Assembly (NCBI GenBank): GCA_014607495.2
Contig: CP053175.1
Span: 2,790,001-2,854,000 of the forward strand
Origin: Carposina sasakii
Lineage: Eukaryota; Arthropoda; Insecta; Lepidoptera; Carposinidae
DNA length: 64,000 bases
Direction of reading: 5' to 3'
The notes under the pieces: generated by a model
Told to the model about the DNA's origin: nothing
What the model saw: the letters and a program-made list of their open reading frames with translations, nothing else
Databases searched by the model: none
In this document: piece after piece, positions 30,882 to 42,264 of the stretch
How the letters are laid out: each line of letters begins with the position of its first letter
Numbering within the stretch: the first letter of the stretch is position 1
Position numbers and translations under genes: made by a program

Positions 30882-31099
30882 CATTTACCGTAAAATAAAT
30901 GCCCATCGTTGCTGAAAAATTATAAATCTCAACAAAACAATAGCAAATACCTTTTTGTATTCCTGTGACGGTTTTTTTTTTATTTAGCACATTAGTCAGA
31001 TACCGAAAAACGTATTTTTTTAACTTATTATGAAAAATATGTCAAGAGGAAAAGCAGGAATTCATATTGCGGTACATATTTTCTCAATAATATCTTGTG

Positions 31100-31340
31100 G
31101 AAAGCGAGGAGGAAGGAATTTGCAAAATTTCGTATTTCAAAATTTTGGGTTCCGTATCCAAAATGTAAAAACGGTAGGTTCTAATTCCGCTGTCCGTCTG
31201 TTTGTCACAGGACTGTATCTCACGAACCGTAAAAGCTAGACAGTTGAGTCAATAGATCTATATATAAGGTCTATAAAATTAGTGTTATCTTTTGACACGA
31301 AACTAGGTACTAGGTGAAAGGAAACAACTTTCACTGTGGG
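31100..31340 (+). repeat. X-type retroelement tail
   Basis: TTGGGTTCCGTATCCAAAAT, CGCTGTCCGTCTGTTTGTCA and TGTATCTCACGAACCGTAAA form a pattern I know as a common lepidopteran LINE tail. A scrap recurs near 35695-35730. Confidence 0.55.
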
Positions 31341-31534
31341 ACCAACTCCGAAATATTGAAAAAAAACCAGCTGTCTCATACAATCTCGAATTACTGCACT
31401 GTATGGAATAGCTGTTTTTTTTTTTCAATATTTATTAACACTAAATATGAAGGCAGTATAAAGTTGTATCTATATGATATTCGCCGCGCCCACTTACAAA
31501 TTACATTACTTACAAATGGATAAGTAAGTCACAT

Positions 31535-31682
31535 AGCCTGACAGTCCAGCAAGCTAAAGTGGCAATAGGCAGGGCACATAGCTCGTCGGTTGAATGCAGG
31601 CCGCTTCCGACCGATCGTGGAGGTTATTAGGGGAGGCCTATGTTCGTATCTTCTCATGGCAGTGAATGATGATGATGATGTA
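31535..31682 (+). pseudogene. RTE-like LINE 3' remnant
   Basis: TCCAGCAAGCTAAAGTGGCA followed by GGCAGGGCACATAGCTCG corresponds to the SSKLKWQWAGHIARR region at 14420-14475. It then jumps by deletion to a short end and (ATG)n. It has an in-frame stop and is non-functional. Confidence 0.75.
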
Positions 31683-31955
31683 AAGGTTTTTAAATATAAG
31701 GTACATGTGTTCAAATTTTGGATGAGAGGTGAACTACATCTTTTGACATTGATATTTCAATTCGTTCTATGTCATTTTTTTTTTATTTATGGGCCTAATT
31801 TTAATTATTAACGCATCCATCTATTTTTTGCACATTTTATGTCTTGTCTCAAAAACTACTTTCTAAGAATAATCCGTATGCAACTATTTATTTGATTGAT
31901 TTCCGCTATGTTGATTCGGGGCTTCACTAGAAAACATCAGCTGCATCTCACATAT

Positions 31956-32370
31956 ACAGGTTGTAATAAAAGTGGTATGTTAAGCTAAAAGCTATCTAAA
32001 TAGCCCACTTAAAGGGACGGATACCGACAAAATTTCGGACTCGAATTTGCATGTTTATTTCTCCAGATAGGTAGTATGGGAATTCCTAAACAACTTAGGA
32101 ATGTTCATACAATCTTGAAAAATAAACATGTTTAACTGTATCAAGCGATACCTACTATTCGGAAGTTGAAATTTCCATCGAAGTTTTGGGCTTGTGTTCG
32201 TGACCATGAGCCGGCAGATCCGAGGGTCAGCGGAGGGTGTAGGGCCCGGTGGTGGGCGAACCCTCGACGGAAATATACTTGTGATTTTGGAAATAGGTTC
32301 TCTACATATAGGCCTACAACAGGCTATTTTCATAGCTTTTCGCTTAACATACCCCTTTTGTTACACCCTG
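31956..32370. mobile_element. family C MITE, copy 3, with S insert
   Basis: Ends CAGGTTGTAATAAAAGTGG and CCTTTTGTTACACCCTG. The centre is displaced by a block of about 150 bp (about 32131-32280) matching family S at 3295-3450. Confidence 0.75.
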
Positions 32371-32424
32371 TATAAAGGAATCCAAACGCGTCGATTTTAC
32401 ATACCATCCTTTAGTATGTAATTT

Positions 32425-32852
32425 ATAATTTCTTCTTCCAAGCAGTGACACTTCACTGAGATAGTGTAACAGTAATAGTAGAATCATGCGGTGTGTCAGA
32501 CCTAATGTTGGTTTTGCCATAAAGGAGAACTGTATAGCAGCTCTTCTGGATTTCGTCTTTAGGCGACCTTAACTCTTATTCTCCACGTTGGTGGCTATTA
32601 AGCCCCGAATCGCTAACTTATGCCTGACAGACCGTAACAAATCGCACCTTGGGGTGGTGACCGTTGCCAAAGCAAAAGCTTTGCGATTTATTTATTTTTG
32701 GGTTGTTTAAATTCACCTCCTTTTTTGTTTGGTAGCGGTTTCATTTTTGGGGTGCGAACATAGAAAGTAACATATAATTAGATAATCGACAAACAAGTGT
32801 TAATGCTTTCATGTCGAATAAATGATTTTGAATTTGAATTTGAATAACGTTT
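32425..32852 (+). repeat. U-type LINE 3' UTR
   Basis: GCACCTTGGGGTGGTGACCG and a terminal GAATAAATGATTTTGAATT followed by GAATTTGAATA repeats, the style of a CR1-like LINE 3' end. Single copy; no coding retained. Confidence 0.5.
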
Positions 32853-33125
32853 AAATAGGTAGGTACTATCTGAGAATGTGAAATGCAGTCTGGATCATGA
32901 ACGAAGTACTGAGAAGAGATGCTATGACGATGTAGACTTAACCTTACTACTGGCCAATTTCAATACTAGAGATCAAAATGAATTTCAGATTTGACGCCAT
33001 TCATTTATTACATAAGACTATCTCCGCTAGTTTTTAACCCCCTCCCCCTACTCCCTAAAATGAATGGCGCCTTTTTTGATTCCGAATTAGAAATTTTGAA
33101 AATTATTTATTGTAATATGATTGTC

Positions 33126-33235
33126 GATTAGCTATACCTGAGTAGGGTTGGTGTCAGGCTGCCGGCCATAAAACGAACTCTAAATCCTTGGAAATTTGAG
33201 TTTCGAAGGAAACCATAATGCGCCGACCCTGAATA
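33126..33235 (+). repeat. family G SINE body fragment
   Basis: GTAGGGTTGGTGTCAGGCTG and GAGTTTCGAAGGAAACCATA with GCGCCGACCCTGAATAAATA match the body after 16340. Confidence 0.6.
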
Positions 33236-33239
33236 AATA

Positions 33240-33868
33240 AATGAATGAAAATTATTGAAGATTAAATCTAAGACATGCAAAAAATCTCTCGGCCGAAAAA
33301 AAAATCATGTTGTAAATAGCGCGAGTGCCCTCCAGTTCAAGGTCATTGTTTCTACGTCTAGTGCAGATCATAGAATAACGAGTCCCCAGAAGGATTCATC
33401 ACAGACAAATGTATTCCGGGTTGTGAAGTTAAAAACGAAGCAAAACTAATCTAGTCCGCGACCGGGTTAGGATTTCGGGTCAGGTTTGAAATAATCGAAA
33501 ATACCGCATCTGCCGCTCTTCTAACCTGCTGATTGTTTCCAAATTGAGAAATATTGTTACTTTTAACCGCCAATTTCTATAACTGATCTTGAGAGATTTT
33601 TTGCATATCTCAGATTTAATCTTCAATTGTTTTCATACAAAATTTCAAATTAGGAATAAAATAATCCAAGATTCTATTTGATCTCTCGTATTGAAATTGG
33701 CCGTAAGAGTTTTAATATAATAAGTTGTAAAAATTACCTATAAGAATTAAGTGATTGTGACCCATAAAGGAGAGAAATAAAATTCAAATAGGCCAATTTG
33801 ACCAACTAAAAGTTGATTCAAAAGTGTGCTTGATTATATCCATACCATGGAGAATCTTCATGATCCAT
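33240..33868. other. no clear feature
   Basis: Short inverted similarity exists between 33245-33300 and 33590-33630 (AGATTAAATCT and AGATTTAATCTTCAATT, with GCAAAAAATCTC mirrored). It may be an old palindromic element around 33244-33632. Confidence 0.4.
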
Positions 33869-33871
33869 ACT

Positions 33872-34040
33872 AATATTATTAATGGGAAAGTGTGTGCGTG
33901 TCTGTTTGTCTGTCTTTCGACGAATTTGCGTGATTTTTGAAGTGGCGATAGTTGAAGGGATGGAGAGTAACATGGGCTACTTTTTGTCTCTTTTTAACTC
34001 CCCACTTCCCTAGCGTAGCGAGGGCGGGCCACTAGTGGCT
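33872..34040. repeat. retroelement tail
   Basis: ACTAATATTATTAATGGGAA at one end and GCGTAGCGAGGGCGGGCCAC at the other: a LINE-tail pattern related to 4200 and 35772. Confidence 0.55.
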
Positions 34041-34284
34041 AATATAAATAAACCTTGCCAGGTCACCTCTACCTTGTAGTAGCTTCATGTTCTGGATCGC
34101 AGTGTGGCCAGCGCTGGAAGTACAATGTGAATATTTTAAAACTTTGTTTGAACTGAAACATTGTGAAGCGGGTAGACGTAGATAAATATAAATACCTAGT
34201 TTAATAATTAATGCTTAGTAGTTGTACGTATGTAGTAGTGAAATAAAATGCTTTTATACATATGTAAGCCAATGCTTTTATCTA

Positions 34285-34534
34285 CAGGGTGTAACAAAAA
34301 GGGTATGTTAAGCGAAAAGCTATGTAAATAGCCCACTATAGAGAACATATCTACAAAATTTAAGACTCGAAATCACATTTTTATTTTTCAAGATTGTATG
34401 AAAATTCCTGAGATATATAAAAATTCTCCATACTATCCGGAAAAATAAACATGTGATTTCGGGTCTCTTTTGTGGATAGGTTCTCGGCTGTTCATATAGC
34501 TTTTCGCTTAACATACCCTTTTTGTTACACCCTG
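34285..34534. mobile_element. family C palindromic MITE, copy 4
   Basis: Near-perfect palindrome of 250 bp, ends CAGGGTGTAACAAAAAGGG and CCTTTTTGTTACACCCTG, TA on both sides. Confidence 0.85.
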
Positions 34535-34589
34535 TATAAGTGGACGTCCAGACTTCGTCCGCGGAAACTGTAGCATAACATACCATACT

Positions 34590-34700
34590 CTCGGTTGTGT
34601 GTTCATGAAAAGGGGTAGCCAGAACTGCAAGATCATAAATGAGATACCACAGGTTAAGGGCTGTCGGGAACAGTTGTTAATGATCAGTAAAAAGTTGGTA
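34590..34700 (+). repeat. family B copy, 5' half
   Basis: GGGTAGCCAGAACTGCAAGA to GATCAGTAAAAAGTTGGTAG. Confidence 0.65.
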
Positions 34701-34919
34701 GCTTAGTATAGACACAGAAGGATATCCTAATTCTGTACTCACTAGAGATAATATACATAAATCACGCCTCTTTCCCGGAGGTGTAGGCAGAGATCACGGA
34801 TCTCTATTTGCTACGATCCTGACACACCTCTTTCGCTTAATCTCATCATATTCTTCAAGCACGCTCGTCGGTTTAGGGTACTTTTAAACTGACATTTGTC
34901 TAGAGATAAACTACTTACT

Positions 34920-35140
34920 ATACTTCGTCTCCAGCCTATTCTAGTCCACTGCTGGACGTGGGCCTCGCCCACAGCACGTCACAAGACTACTGCCATGGGC
35001 AGTTTGTATCCATAGTCACCGCGCTGGGCAGGCGGGTTTGTGACCGCAGTCTGATTTTTGGACTATGTTGTCAGCACGGGAGGCGCTGTTGCCCGCCTCC
35101 CGGAAACCCTTAATCGCCTCGTACGATACCCACGGGCATT
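34920..35140 (-). repeat. family A copy
   Basis: CCAGCCTATTCTAGTCCACT to ACGATACCCACGGGCA; the 5' end is missing. Confidence 0.7.
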
Positions 35141-35179
35141 TAAAATCTAAGTAGGTACAAATGCTACTTACTCGGTGAA

Positions 35180-35416
35180 TAAATCCTACTAATATCAGAA
35201 ACGCGAAAGTTTGTTAGTATGGATGGGACGGATGTTTGTTACTCATTCACATAAAAACGGCTGGAGCGACTTTTAATAAAATTTAGTATGCAGTTAGCTG
35301 ACATCCTGGATTAATACATAGGCTACTATTTATCCCGGGAAAATATTTTTATTCCAGATAATTTCGACTTTTTTTTCTGCGGTCCACGCGGACAAAGTCG
35401 CGGACGTCCACTAGTT
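35180..35416 (-). repeat. I-type retroelement tail, full
   Basis: Inverse of 6588-6830: AACGCGAAAGTTTGTTAGTA, AACGGCTGGAGCGAC and GTCCACGCGGACAAAGTCGC. Confidence 0.75.
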
Positions 35417-35864
35417 TATTCTATTCTATGTCTGCGTTCTCCGGTCCCCCCCTTATACAGGGTTGTTGAACCCCTTTGTTTACATCAGGGTGTTCGCGGG
35501 TTCAACTCCCGTCTCAAGATAAACCAAATTTAGAATTAATGGTTAAAACTATACTGTCGATGGCATTGATGTTAATTGATTGCTTTTGAGTTTAATTTAA
35601 TTTCATATTCATTAGGAGGTATTTTGTATATATACTTAATTTATTCGCGAACGAGATAGATTAAACGATTTTTCAAAAGTAAAAATACGGAGCCCTTATG
35701 TTTGTCTGTCCGTCTGTCTGTCACACAGGGGACAAATAAGCTAATAAATACTTACATAGTTGTCACTTTATTGAAGAACTAGTGGCACGCCCTCGCTTCG
35801 CTTCGGTACATATCAATACATAGATACAACTTTATATGTAGGTACAGCGGTTTTCGTTTAAATT

Positions 35865-36460
35865 TGGAACTCCCGTTGGTCCCCTTCCCGTGGGAATTTC
35901 GGGAAATCCGTTCTTAGAGCTTCCTTGTAGCCCTAATCCGATTTCAGCTTCGTATAAATAGCTGTTTTCGTAAAAAAATTAAATTCCCGTAACTCCCCTT
36001 CCCATAGGAATTTCGGGAAATCCGTTCTTAGTGCTCCCTCGCAGTCCCTAATGAACATACAGGTCCAATTTCAAATTCATATGTATCGCAGTTGTCGTAA
36101 AAAAAATGAATTCCCGTTTGTCCCCTTCCCGTGGGAATATCGGGAAATCCGTTTGAATTCCCATTTGTCCCCTTCCCTTGGGAATTTCGGGAAATCCGTT
36201 TTTAGTCCTTCCTCGTTGTCCCCAATAAACATATATGCCCGATTTCAGCTTCATATGTATAGCGGTTCTCGTAAAAATTATGAATTCCCGTTGGTCGCCT
36301 TCCCGTGGGAATATCGGGAAATTCTTATAGCCTATGTTCATCCAGGTCCAATAAGGATTCTAACGGTGAAAGAATTTTTGAAATCGGTCCAGTAGTTTCG
36401 GAGCCTATTCATTACAACCAAACAAACAAAGTTTTCCTCTTTATAATATTAGTATAGATA
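35865..36460 (-). repeat. short tandem array in a retroelement tail, array 2
   Basis: CCCCTTCCCGTGGGAATTTC-type units recur at about 35881, 35996, 36121, 36168 and 36298 with ATTTCAGCTTCATATGTATA between. The order and content are the inverse of 18405-18960. The stretch ends with ACAACCAAACAAACAAAGTT, as the other array begins. Confidence 0.75.
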
Positions 36461-36482
36461 AACGACGAAAATTCCTCCCCCC

Positions 36483-36722
36483 GATGCAGTCCACTGCTGG
36501 ACGTAGGCCTCCCCCAGGGCACGCCACAAGGCTACTGCCATAGGGGGTTTTGCCCATAGTCACCACGCTGGGCATGCGGGTTGGTGACCGCAGTGTGATT
36601 TTCGGACTATGTTGTCAACACGGGAGGCGCTGCTGCCCACCTCCAGGAAACCTTTAATCACCTCTTACAATACCCACGGGCAGACATGGTGTGGTGCTAT
36701 TCCACTCTGCCAACACCACACG
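36483..36722 (-). repeat. family A copy
   Basis: GATGCAGTCCACTGCTGGAC to CTCTGCCAACACCACACG. Confidence 0.7.
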
Positions 36723-36764
36723 ATAAGATATTCATGTAATCATCATCACTCGATCATTACCATC

Positions 36765-36860
36765 TTTCCCCACTATGCTAAACGTGGCCGTAAGATGTTC
36801 CTTATGATCCTGTAGTTATTGCTACCCCATTTTAGGAACACAGCCGTGTCTATATGTATA
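36765..36860 (-). repeat. family B fragment, 5' part
   Basis: CCCCACTATGCTAAACGTGG to GGAACACAGCCGTGTCTA. A further scrap lies at 37187-37245. Confidence 0.7.
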
Positions 36861-37273
36861 AGTATGTGTTATCAAAAAATGTACGACCCATCCCATCCAG
36901 TTCCCATCCACACCTAGCCTACCTTAACTTTCATTACTCTAGATCTAGTATAAACAAAGCGATACGAGCTTAACAAATTTATTGCAACCTGTATATAAAC
37001 TGCTAATTGTATGTTTATTTATAGTAAACAAGCCAATTTAACGTAAATATGCTAGTATAGACTAAGGCATATTTTATCCATTATAGAACAGCTTTCTATT
37101 CAAATGTAAATTTTATACAGGGTGTATGCAGAAACGGTAAAAAAATACATTTAAAAAACACTCTAGATTTTTTACATATCGCCAAGGAATGCTAAACGCG
37201 GGTGTGGGATCTCTAGCTGCCCCATTTTATGAACACCGCTGTATGTGTGTGTGTGTTTCCATGCATTTGTATA

Positions 37274-37654
37274 CAGGATGTTTTTTTGTGGCACCTTTAA
37301 CGAAGGGTAAGTATTCTATACATGAAATAAAGTAAGTTTATGCCAAAAAAAATGCTGGGAAAATTTTTTTTTTGTTGAGAAAAATTTTTAAATTCCTTGA
37401 TCGTGCGAAATTTATAGTGTCTAGTGTTTATGTTAATTTTTTTATAGACAGATATTAATTATTTTTCGTGAAAAAATCCTGCTACGCGCGTCTATGTGCA
37501 TTTATGCAGAAAAACGCAGTCTATTTACCCAACTTTGGACCCTAATATTTTGGAAACCAAACACTTCCCAGGTATGCTTCCATGGAGAAAAATGATCGTG
37601 ATGATGAGGAGATTCCGTAGTTTTCGGGAACGTTGACGACCAAAAATCATCCTG
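37274..37654 (-). mobile_element. family D MITE, copy 3
   Basis: 381 bp between TA dinucleotides, ends CAGGATGTTTTTTTGTGGCA and CCAAAAATCATCCTG. Confidence 0.85.
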
Positions 37655-37668
37655 TATGTACCTACTGT

Positions 37669-37814
37669 GGTCGATTCTGGCAGTCACACTTAAACCTAAA
37701 CGTAAAATTAGTCCTACCTGTCCTTTTCACTCTCAGCCATTTATGTTAAGAACGGAGAGAGATAGACCTGACTAAGATTAGGTTTAGGTTTAAGTGTGAC
37801 TGCCGGAATCGACC
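37669..37814. mobile_element. 146-bp palindromic MITE
   Basis: Inverted arms of about 45 bp: GGTCGATTCTGGCAGTCACA at the left and TGTGACTGCCGGAATCGACC at the right. AAACCTAAACGTAAAATTAG is mirrored as CTAAGATTAGGTTTAGGTTT. It sits 15 bases from the D element. Confidence 0.75.
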
Positions 37815-38427
37815 CTATTATCATTTTTATAGGATAGCCAAGAATTTAGCCACCATAGAGCGTGCTTATCTACCTAGAATACTAATTCTAGTGCCAACTA
37901 CTTGATCGGTGTGCCTAAGCTTTAAAATTCCGTTATTTCCTATACCCATGGGAGTTTCTGAAAATCAGTTCTTAGCAGGCATCTCCTAATCATGACAATA
38001 TTCTACTTTTTTGAGTCCTCTTTAGGGCTAGCTTTTAGTGACAATTTCATAACATCGATATCGCTTGCAATTTAGATAAAAGTGAATTCTAATTGAGGAA
38101 AGTTTGCCTCAATGTTCTCTACACCCTGTATAGAATATATAAATAGGTAAGTATATTCTAATATTAGCGGCGAATTTCAATAAATAAGATTAAGATCGAA
38201 TTTTCCAGATCAGAGATTAAATCTTCAAACAAACCAGTTTTCATACTAAATTTTATTTTGGAATCTTATTTTAATTCCGCGTATTTACTTACATCTTATG
38301 TATACCTCAATCACGAGATTAAATTACAGATTTAAAAGGCATTTATTTTATGTTCAATCTATGGAAAGTAGGTACCTATTTGACTTGTCTCTACTGTATT
38401 AAGCTGGTTTTAATCTAAAAATTAAGC
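37815..38427. other. no clear feature
   Basis: AT-rich, single-copy-looking. ACACCCTGTATAGA near 38110 may be a lone MITE end. Confidence 0.35.
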
Positions 38428-38522
38428 ATGTCGTCAGGCTATTGCAGTCCACTGCTGGATTAGGCCTCCACAGGGCACGCCATAAGGCTACTGCCATAGG
38501 GGGGTTTTGCCCATTTTGGGAC
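38428..38522 (-). repeat. family A fragment
   Basis: GGCTATTGCAGTCCACTGC to GGGGTTTTGCCCAT. Confidence 0.65.
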
Positions 38523-38624
38523 TTTTACATCTTTTCGCCATCTTGAAAAACGAATTATTCACTGTCGTTGACTATATTAATAAGATTTTAATATTGTTGA
38601 CATCATTACAATGAGATTTAAAGC

Positions 38625-38800
38625 AATATCATCATCATCATTATCAGCCTATTGCAGTCCACTGCTGGACGTAGGCCCAGACCCACCCAGGGCACGCCAC
38701 AAGACAGGCGGGTGGGTAAACGCAATGTGATTTTTGGACTATGTTGTCAACACGGGTGGCGCTGCTACCCACCTTCCAGAAACTCTATCTATACGATACC
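38625..38800 (-). repeat. family A copy, internally deleted
   Basis: (ATC)n then GCCTATTGCAGTCCACTGC; a deletion after CACGCCACAAGAC removes about 45 bp. Confidence 0.7.
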
Positions 38801-39185
38801 TACTAATATTCTATGAAACGAAGTCTAGCGTTATGTACGCATGTAGATAGGTAGGTATATGAATGTATGTGTGGGTACCTACTACCTACCTAAATCTGCT
38901 AAACCAACCAAACCTCCAAAAATTCAGTGGATTATCTTGGTTGTTTGTTGTTTAGTTTATCCCGAAGGAAAGGCAAGGGGAACTAAGCCCATACAGCCTA
39001 ATCATTGTCTAGTAAAATGAATTCTTAATTTATGATGGATGATAATGATGATTATGAATGGAAACGTCGGGAAAATCCTCAAGAACAAGTGTAAAGTTAG
39101 TCAAAATGAAAAATTATTGCAGAAACAACTTACATGGGCCCATGAAGAGATCGTATTCCGGTTAAAGTTTTACTCAGCTTACCTG

Positions 39186-39400
39186 CGTATAAAACCATGC
39201 ACACGCACTAGATTCACATCACAAGTAATCAAAATATAACTTATCTACCAGAAAACATCACTTTACGGACACATGCAAGCCATTTACATATAATTTTTGA
39301 TTTTCACAAGAAAATTACACCCGCTCCCTTCCAGCTTTTCCCGCCGAATCGGATTATCTTGGTCCACGTGCCGTGCCGCGCAATCCCAATTCAAAATAAC
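39186..39400 (-). other. weak candidate first exon on the minus strand
   Basis: Read on the minus strand, GTGCATGGTTTTATACGCAG runs into GTAAGC at 39185-39180, a good donor. The upstream stretch to about 39400 is GC-richer and has no repeat partner elsewhere. An ATG six codons before the donor stays open (MVLYA). No promoter motif convinces me, so this is only a pointer for RNA evidence. Confidence 0.2.
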
Positions 39401-39655
39401 CCCGCACTAAAAGAGTATAAGTCAAAATTACGTAGAAAACAAGGTTGTTCTAACGTACGGTAGGTATTATTTTAATTTTTTGGCGCCATTCACGCGCCTC
39501 GTAAACCAAGTTAAAATTACATAATGTAGTTATAAAGTATCTAGCTATTTTCTTTTTTTTACTCAAACCACGCGCCGCGCCACGCCTAGTTAAAATAATT
39601 CCTCACAAAAAACAGGATAAGTCAATATTAAGCAAAATACAAGGTTACTCTCAAA
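39365..39655 (+). repeat. degenerate direct repeat, about three units
   Basis: GTGCCGTGCCGCGC followed by ACAAGGTTGTTCT (39369-39450) recurs as CACGCGCCGCGCCACGCC with ACAAGGTTACTCT (39568-39655). A partial unit with CACGCGCCTCGTAAACC lies between. Confidence 0.5.
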
Positions 39656-39659
39656 ATAT

Positions 39660-40750
39660 AAAATCTGATTTAAAAAATACTGATAATGCCTTATTGTTCT
39701 TTTGAAGAACAAGAGAAAAATTTAATATTTTGTTCCTGGGATTATAGGACTTGTTCTTTTCTGTTTTGTTTATGTAGATAGACTTGCTAGCATTCCAAAT
39801 GCAAAATAATAATTTAGTGCTGAAGTATATTAAATACTCATAAATAACATAATAAAACAGTCGTGTAATTAATTAAGCCTCAATTATTAGCCAATGTTGT
39901 GACTTGATAATATGTATTAGGGTGTGTTTTATTAACTCGTAGGTAATTAACTAAATATGTTATTGAATTACACTAATAAACTATTAATCGAATTATGGAA
40001 TGGGTATCCGATTATCCATGTTTAAAACGATATATTATTAAACTTGAAATTGATTTAGATTTTTTTCAATGAAATAACTAATTACATCGTAACCATCAAA
40101 CTAAGAAATTGAGTGTGTTATGAAATTAATGGAGTATCATTTGAAAAATAAAATTTTCACATCTTTGCCTTTATACGATAGAATTTACGGGAAATTCTTT
40201 TTATAAAGTACTGAAAAAAAGTATTAATTATTTGAATCATAGAATAGCCATCCAGCGCGGCAACGCAGCCAGCATTTTGGGCACGCTAACTGATAAGGTA
40301 GATTGGCTGACCATCCTGTAAAAATTAAGATGGTCAACCGACCTCCTATAGGTACGCCATAGCCCTAAGTAGTTTTAAGTTAGTTATAGATAAATTTTCT
40401 ATGATCTAGTTGTAAAAAAAAATTGAATGATTAAAAAATAAAATACGAAATGCGTAACAAAAAGTAGCCGCTGATACATTTATTTCTGCCAAAAATATAT
40501 TTTCCAACGGTTAATGGGTATCATAAATTAAAAGCACGATATGTTTTATTCCAGTGAAATTAACGGTTCCCAATGGATGGGAAAATTACAGCTATTTTAT
40601 TACGCGATATAATAATGTACCTATTATATTTAGGTATATGACAAGTAAATTAGTACACGTTAGCCTTTGACTTCTTAAGTAAGTAATGTGTATTGGTCAA
40701 ATAAGTACCAGGCAAGTTTTCCGACTGTGGTTTTTTAAAAATATAATGTA
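39660..40750. other. unique AT-rich stretch
   Basis: No repeats, exons or coding recognised. CCGACCTCC and inverted GATGGTCAACC/GGCTGACCATC near 40295-40345 form a small imperfect hairpin. Confidence 0.4.
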
Positions 40751-40751
40751 C

Positions 40752-40812
40752 TAGCGGACGCCCGCGACTCCATCCGCGTGGACTGCAGAAAAGACAGAAC
40801 TTATGGAACGTA
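40752..40812 (+). repeat. I-type tail fragment
   Basis: CTAGCGGACGCCCGCGACTC and CATCCGCGTGGACTGCAGAA. Confidence 0.65.
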
Positions 40813-40834
40813 CGATTAATAACAACAACCAACG

Positions 40835-41025
40835 TTGATGATCAGTTTTTTATTAATTATTAGTTATTAAGACCATTAATTTAAATAATAACTATCCTAT
40901 CATCTAAGTTGGACCAAATTACATATATATGCCAATTTTCATGAATATCAGTTGACTCGTTTTTGAGTTTATTCGGAACATACACAGTGACACGGATTTT
41001 TTTTATATATTATTAAGATAAGATA
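40835..41025 (+). repeat. R-type retroelement tail
   Basis: Second copy of 13490-13720, including ATGAATATCAGTTGACTCGT. Confidence 0.65.
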
Positions 41026-41129
41026 TAAATAACGAATATAAAATGAGAACAAAATTTAATACCTAAAATATTATGATAACAAATTCAGGGAACGTGTAAA
41101 CCTTTATAAGAATTTAGAAGATTAACCTC

Positions 41130-41290
41130 GTCTCTTTCTTTCTTTCTTTATTCTTTATTGCACATACACAAAAAGAAATATGGCATACAACATTAAAGAA
41201 GAGATGCATGTACAATGGCAAGCTTATCTCTACCAGAGATCTCTTCCAGCAAGCCAAGCAAGTAAAGAGATCGTGCTTATTACCAGCCTT
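41130..41290 (-). repeat. Q-type LINE 3' UTR
   Basis: CTTTATTGCACATACAC and GGCAAGCTTATCTCTACCAG: same layout as the 3' UTR ends at 1373, 48994, 51414 and 63880. A small Q scrap also lies at 46080-46135. Confidence 0.65.
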
Positions 41291-41439
41291 AAGTCTCGTG
41301 CAAACTTTACTTTCTAGTCATTCATTAGAAGAGTAATTCCGTATACTGAATTGAGGTTAACACCAGACGTTTACCACAGTTTTGCCTGGCGAGAATCAAT
41401 ATACTTCGGTCGAATAAAGAAATGTAATTATTTATTTAT

Positions 41440-41990
41440 TTCACGAATTTTATATTCCAAGTAAGCAGTAAATAGCAACGTTTTTGTTACATTGTTTACG
41501 ACCATTTTTCATAGGTGGAAGTTATAATTTAATTATAAATATAAGTTATATCAATTACCTACTTAGTTTAATTAAATTGATGCATATTTATCGGCTCGGA
41601 TGTTAGTCTTTAATACCAAGATATGCAATTACAGCTGGTAAGCTTGCATTTGCGAATAATCTGTGTATAACACGGTGTTTATTGGGAGCAATTAGTATAA
41701 ATTACCGGTCTGCTGGCGGCCATTTGCTTTTGATTGAGTATTTTTAGAGTTTCATCGGAAGTCATTTGAATAAACCATCCATATTCAGGAGAAAATGTTT
41801 TTGAATCATTTAGTTTCCTATCAAGTTTTAGCTTCGAATGCCTATTAACAACTATATTATGGTACGCATAACAGTACTGTTTAGGTACTTCTGACATATG
41901 GTATAACTTTATTTTCTTTTACTATTTTTTAATAATCTTTTATATATATTTTCAATGGCCGAGTGTGAAAATCGAGTTGACGATTAATAA
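41440..41990. other. unique AT-rich stretch
   Basis: It holds a 72-codon minus-strand open frame (41679-41897), which is within chance expectation for this base composition; nothing else. Confidence 0.4.
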
Positions 41991-41998
41991 TATGGGGG

Positions 41999-42256
41999 CA
42001 TGTACGTATAAAGAATAACTGATAGAGTGTTGTTGCTACACAGAGTGAAGCATTCATAGTAAGCTCGGTAACGTATATTCCATGGAGTAGGGATGTGTAT
42101 TGACGTGTTATCCACCCATACATACAAACCATAGTAAACTCGGCGCCTACCAGAAAATACGCGCACACACACACACACATGCGTAACGCGCCGCCATTAC
42201 GGTGCTTCAACATATGCAGTGACAGCATTCCATCTGTTTTTCTTTATTCGTTCATG
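41999..42256. mobile_element. family M hAT-like MITE, copy 1
   Basis: The ends CATGTACGTATAAAGAAT and CTTTATTCGTTCATG are inverted. TATGGGGG before and TATGGGGT after form a 7/8 TSD. 258 bp, with a CA microsatellite near 42167-42178. Confidence 0.8.
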
Positions 42257-42264
42257 TATGGGGT

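Noticed and set aside
36048..36395. Overlapping frames of about 100 codons on both strands
   Set aside because: They are translations of the tandem units in the retroelement tail; repeats without stops stay open.
41679..41897. 72-codon minus-strand frame with a natural-looking composition
   Set aside because: Stop-to-stop frames of about 80 codons are expected by chance many times in 64 kb of this base composition. There is no splice signal, repeat or domain to support it.
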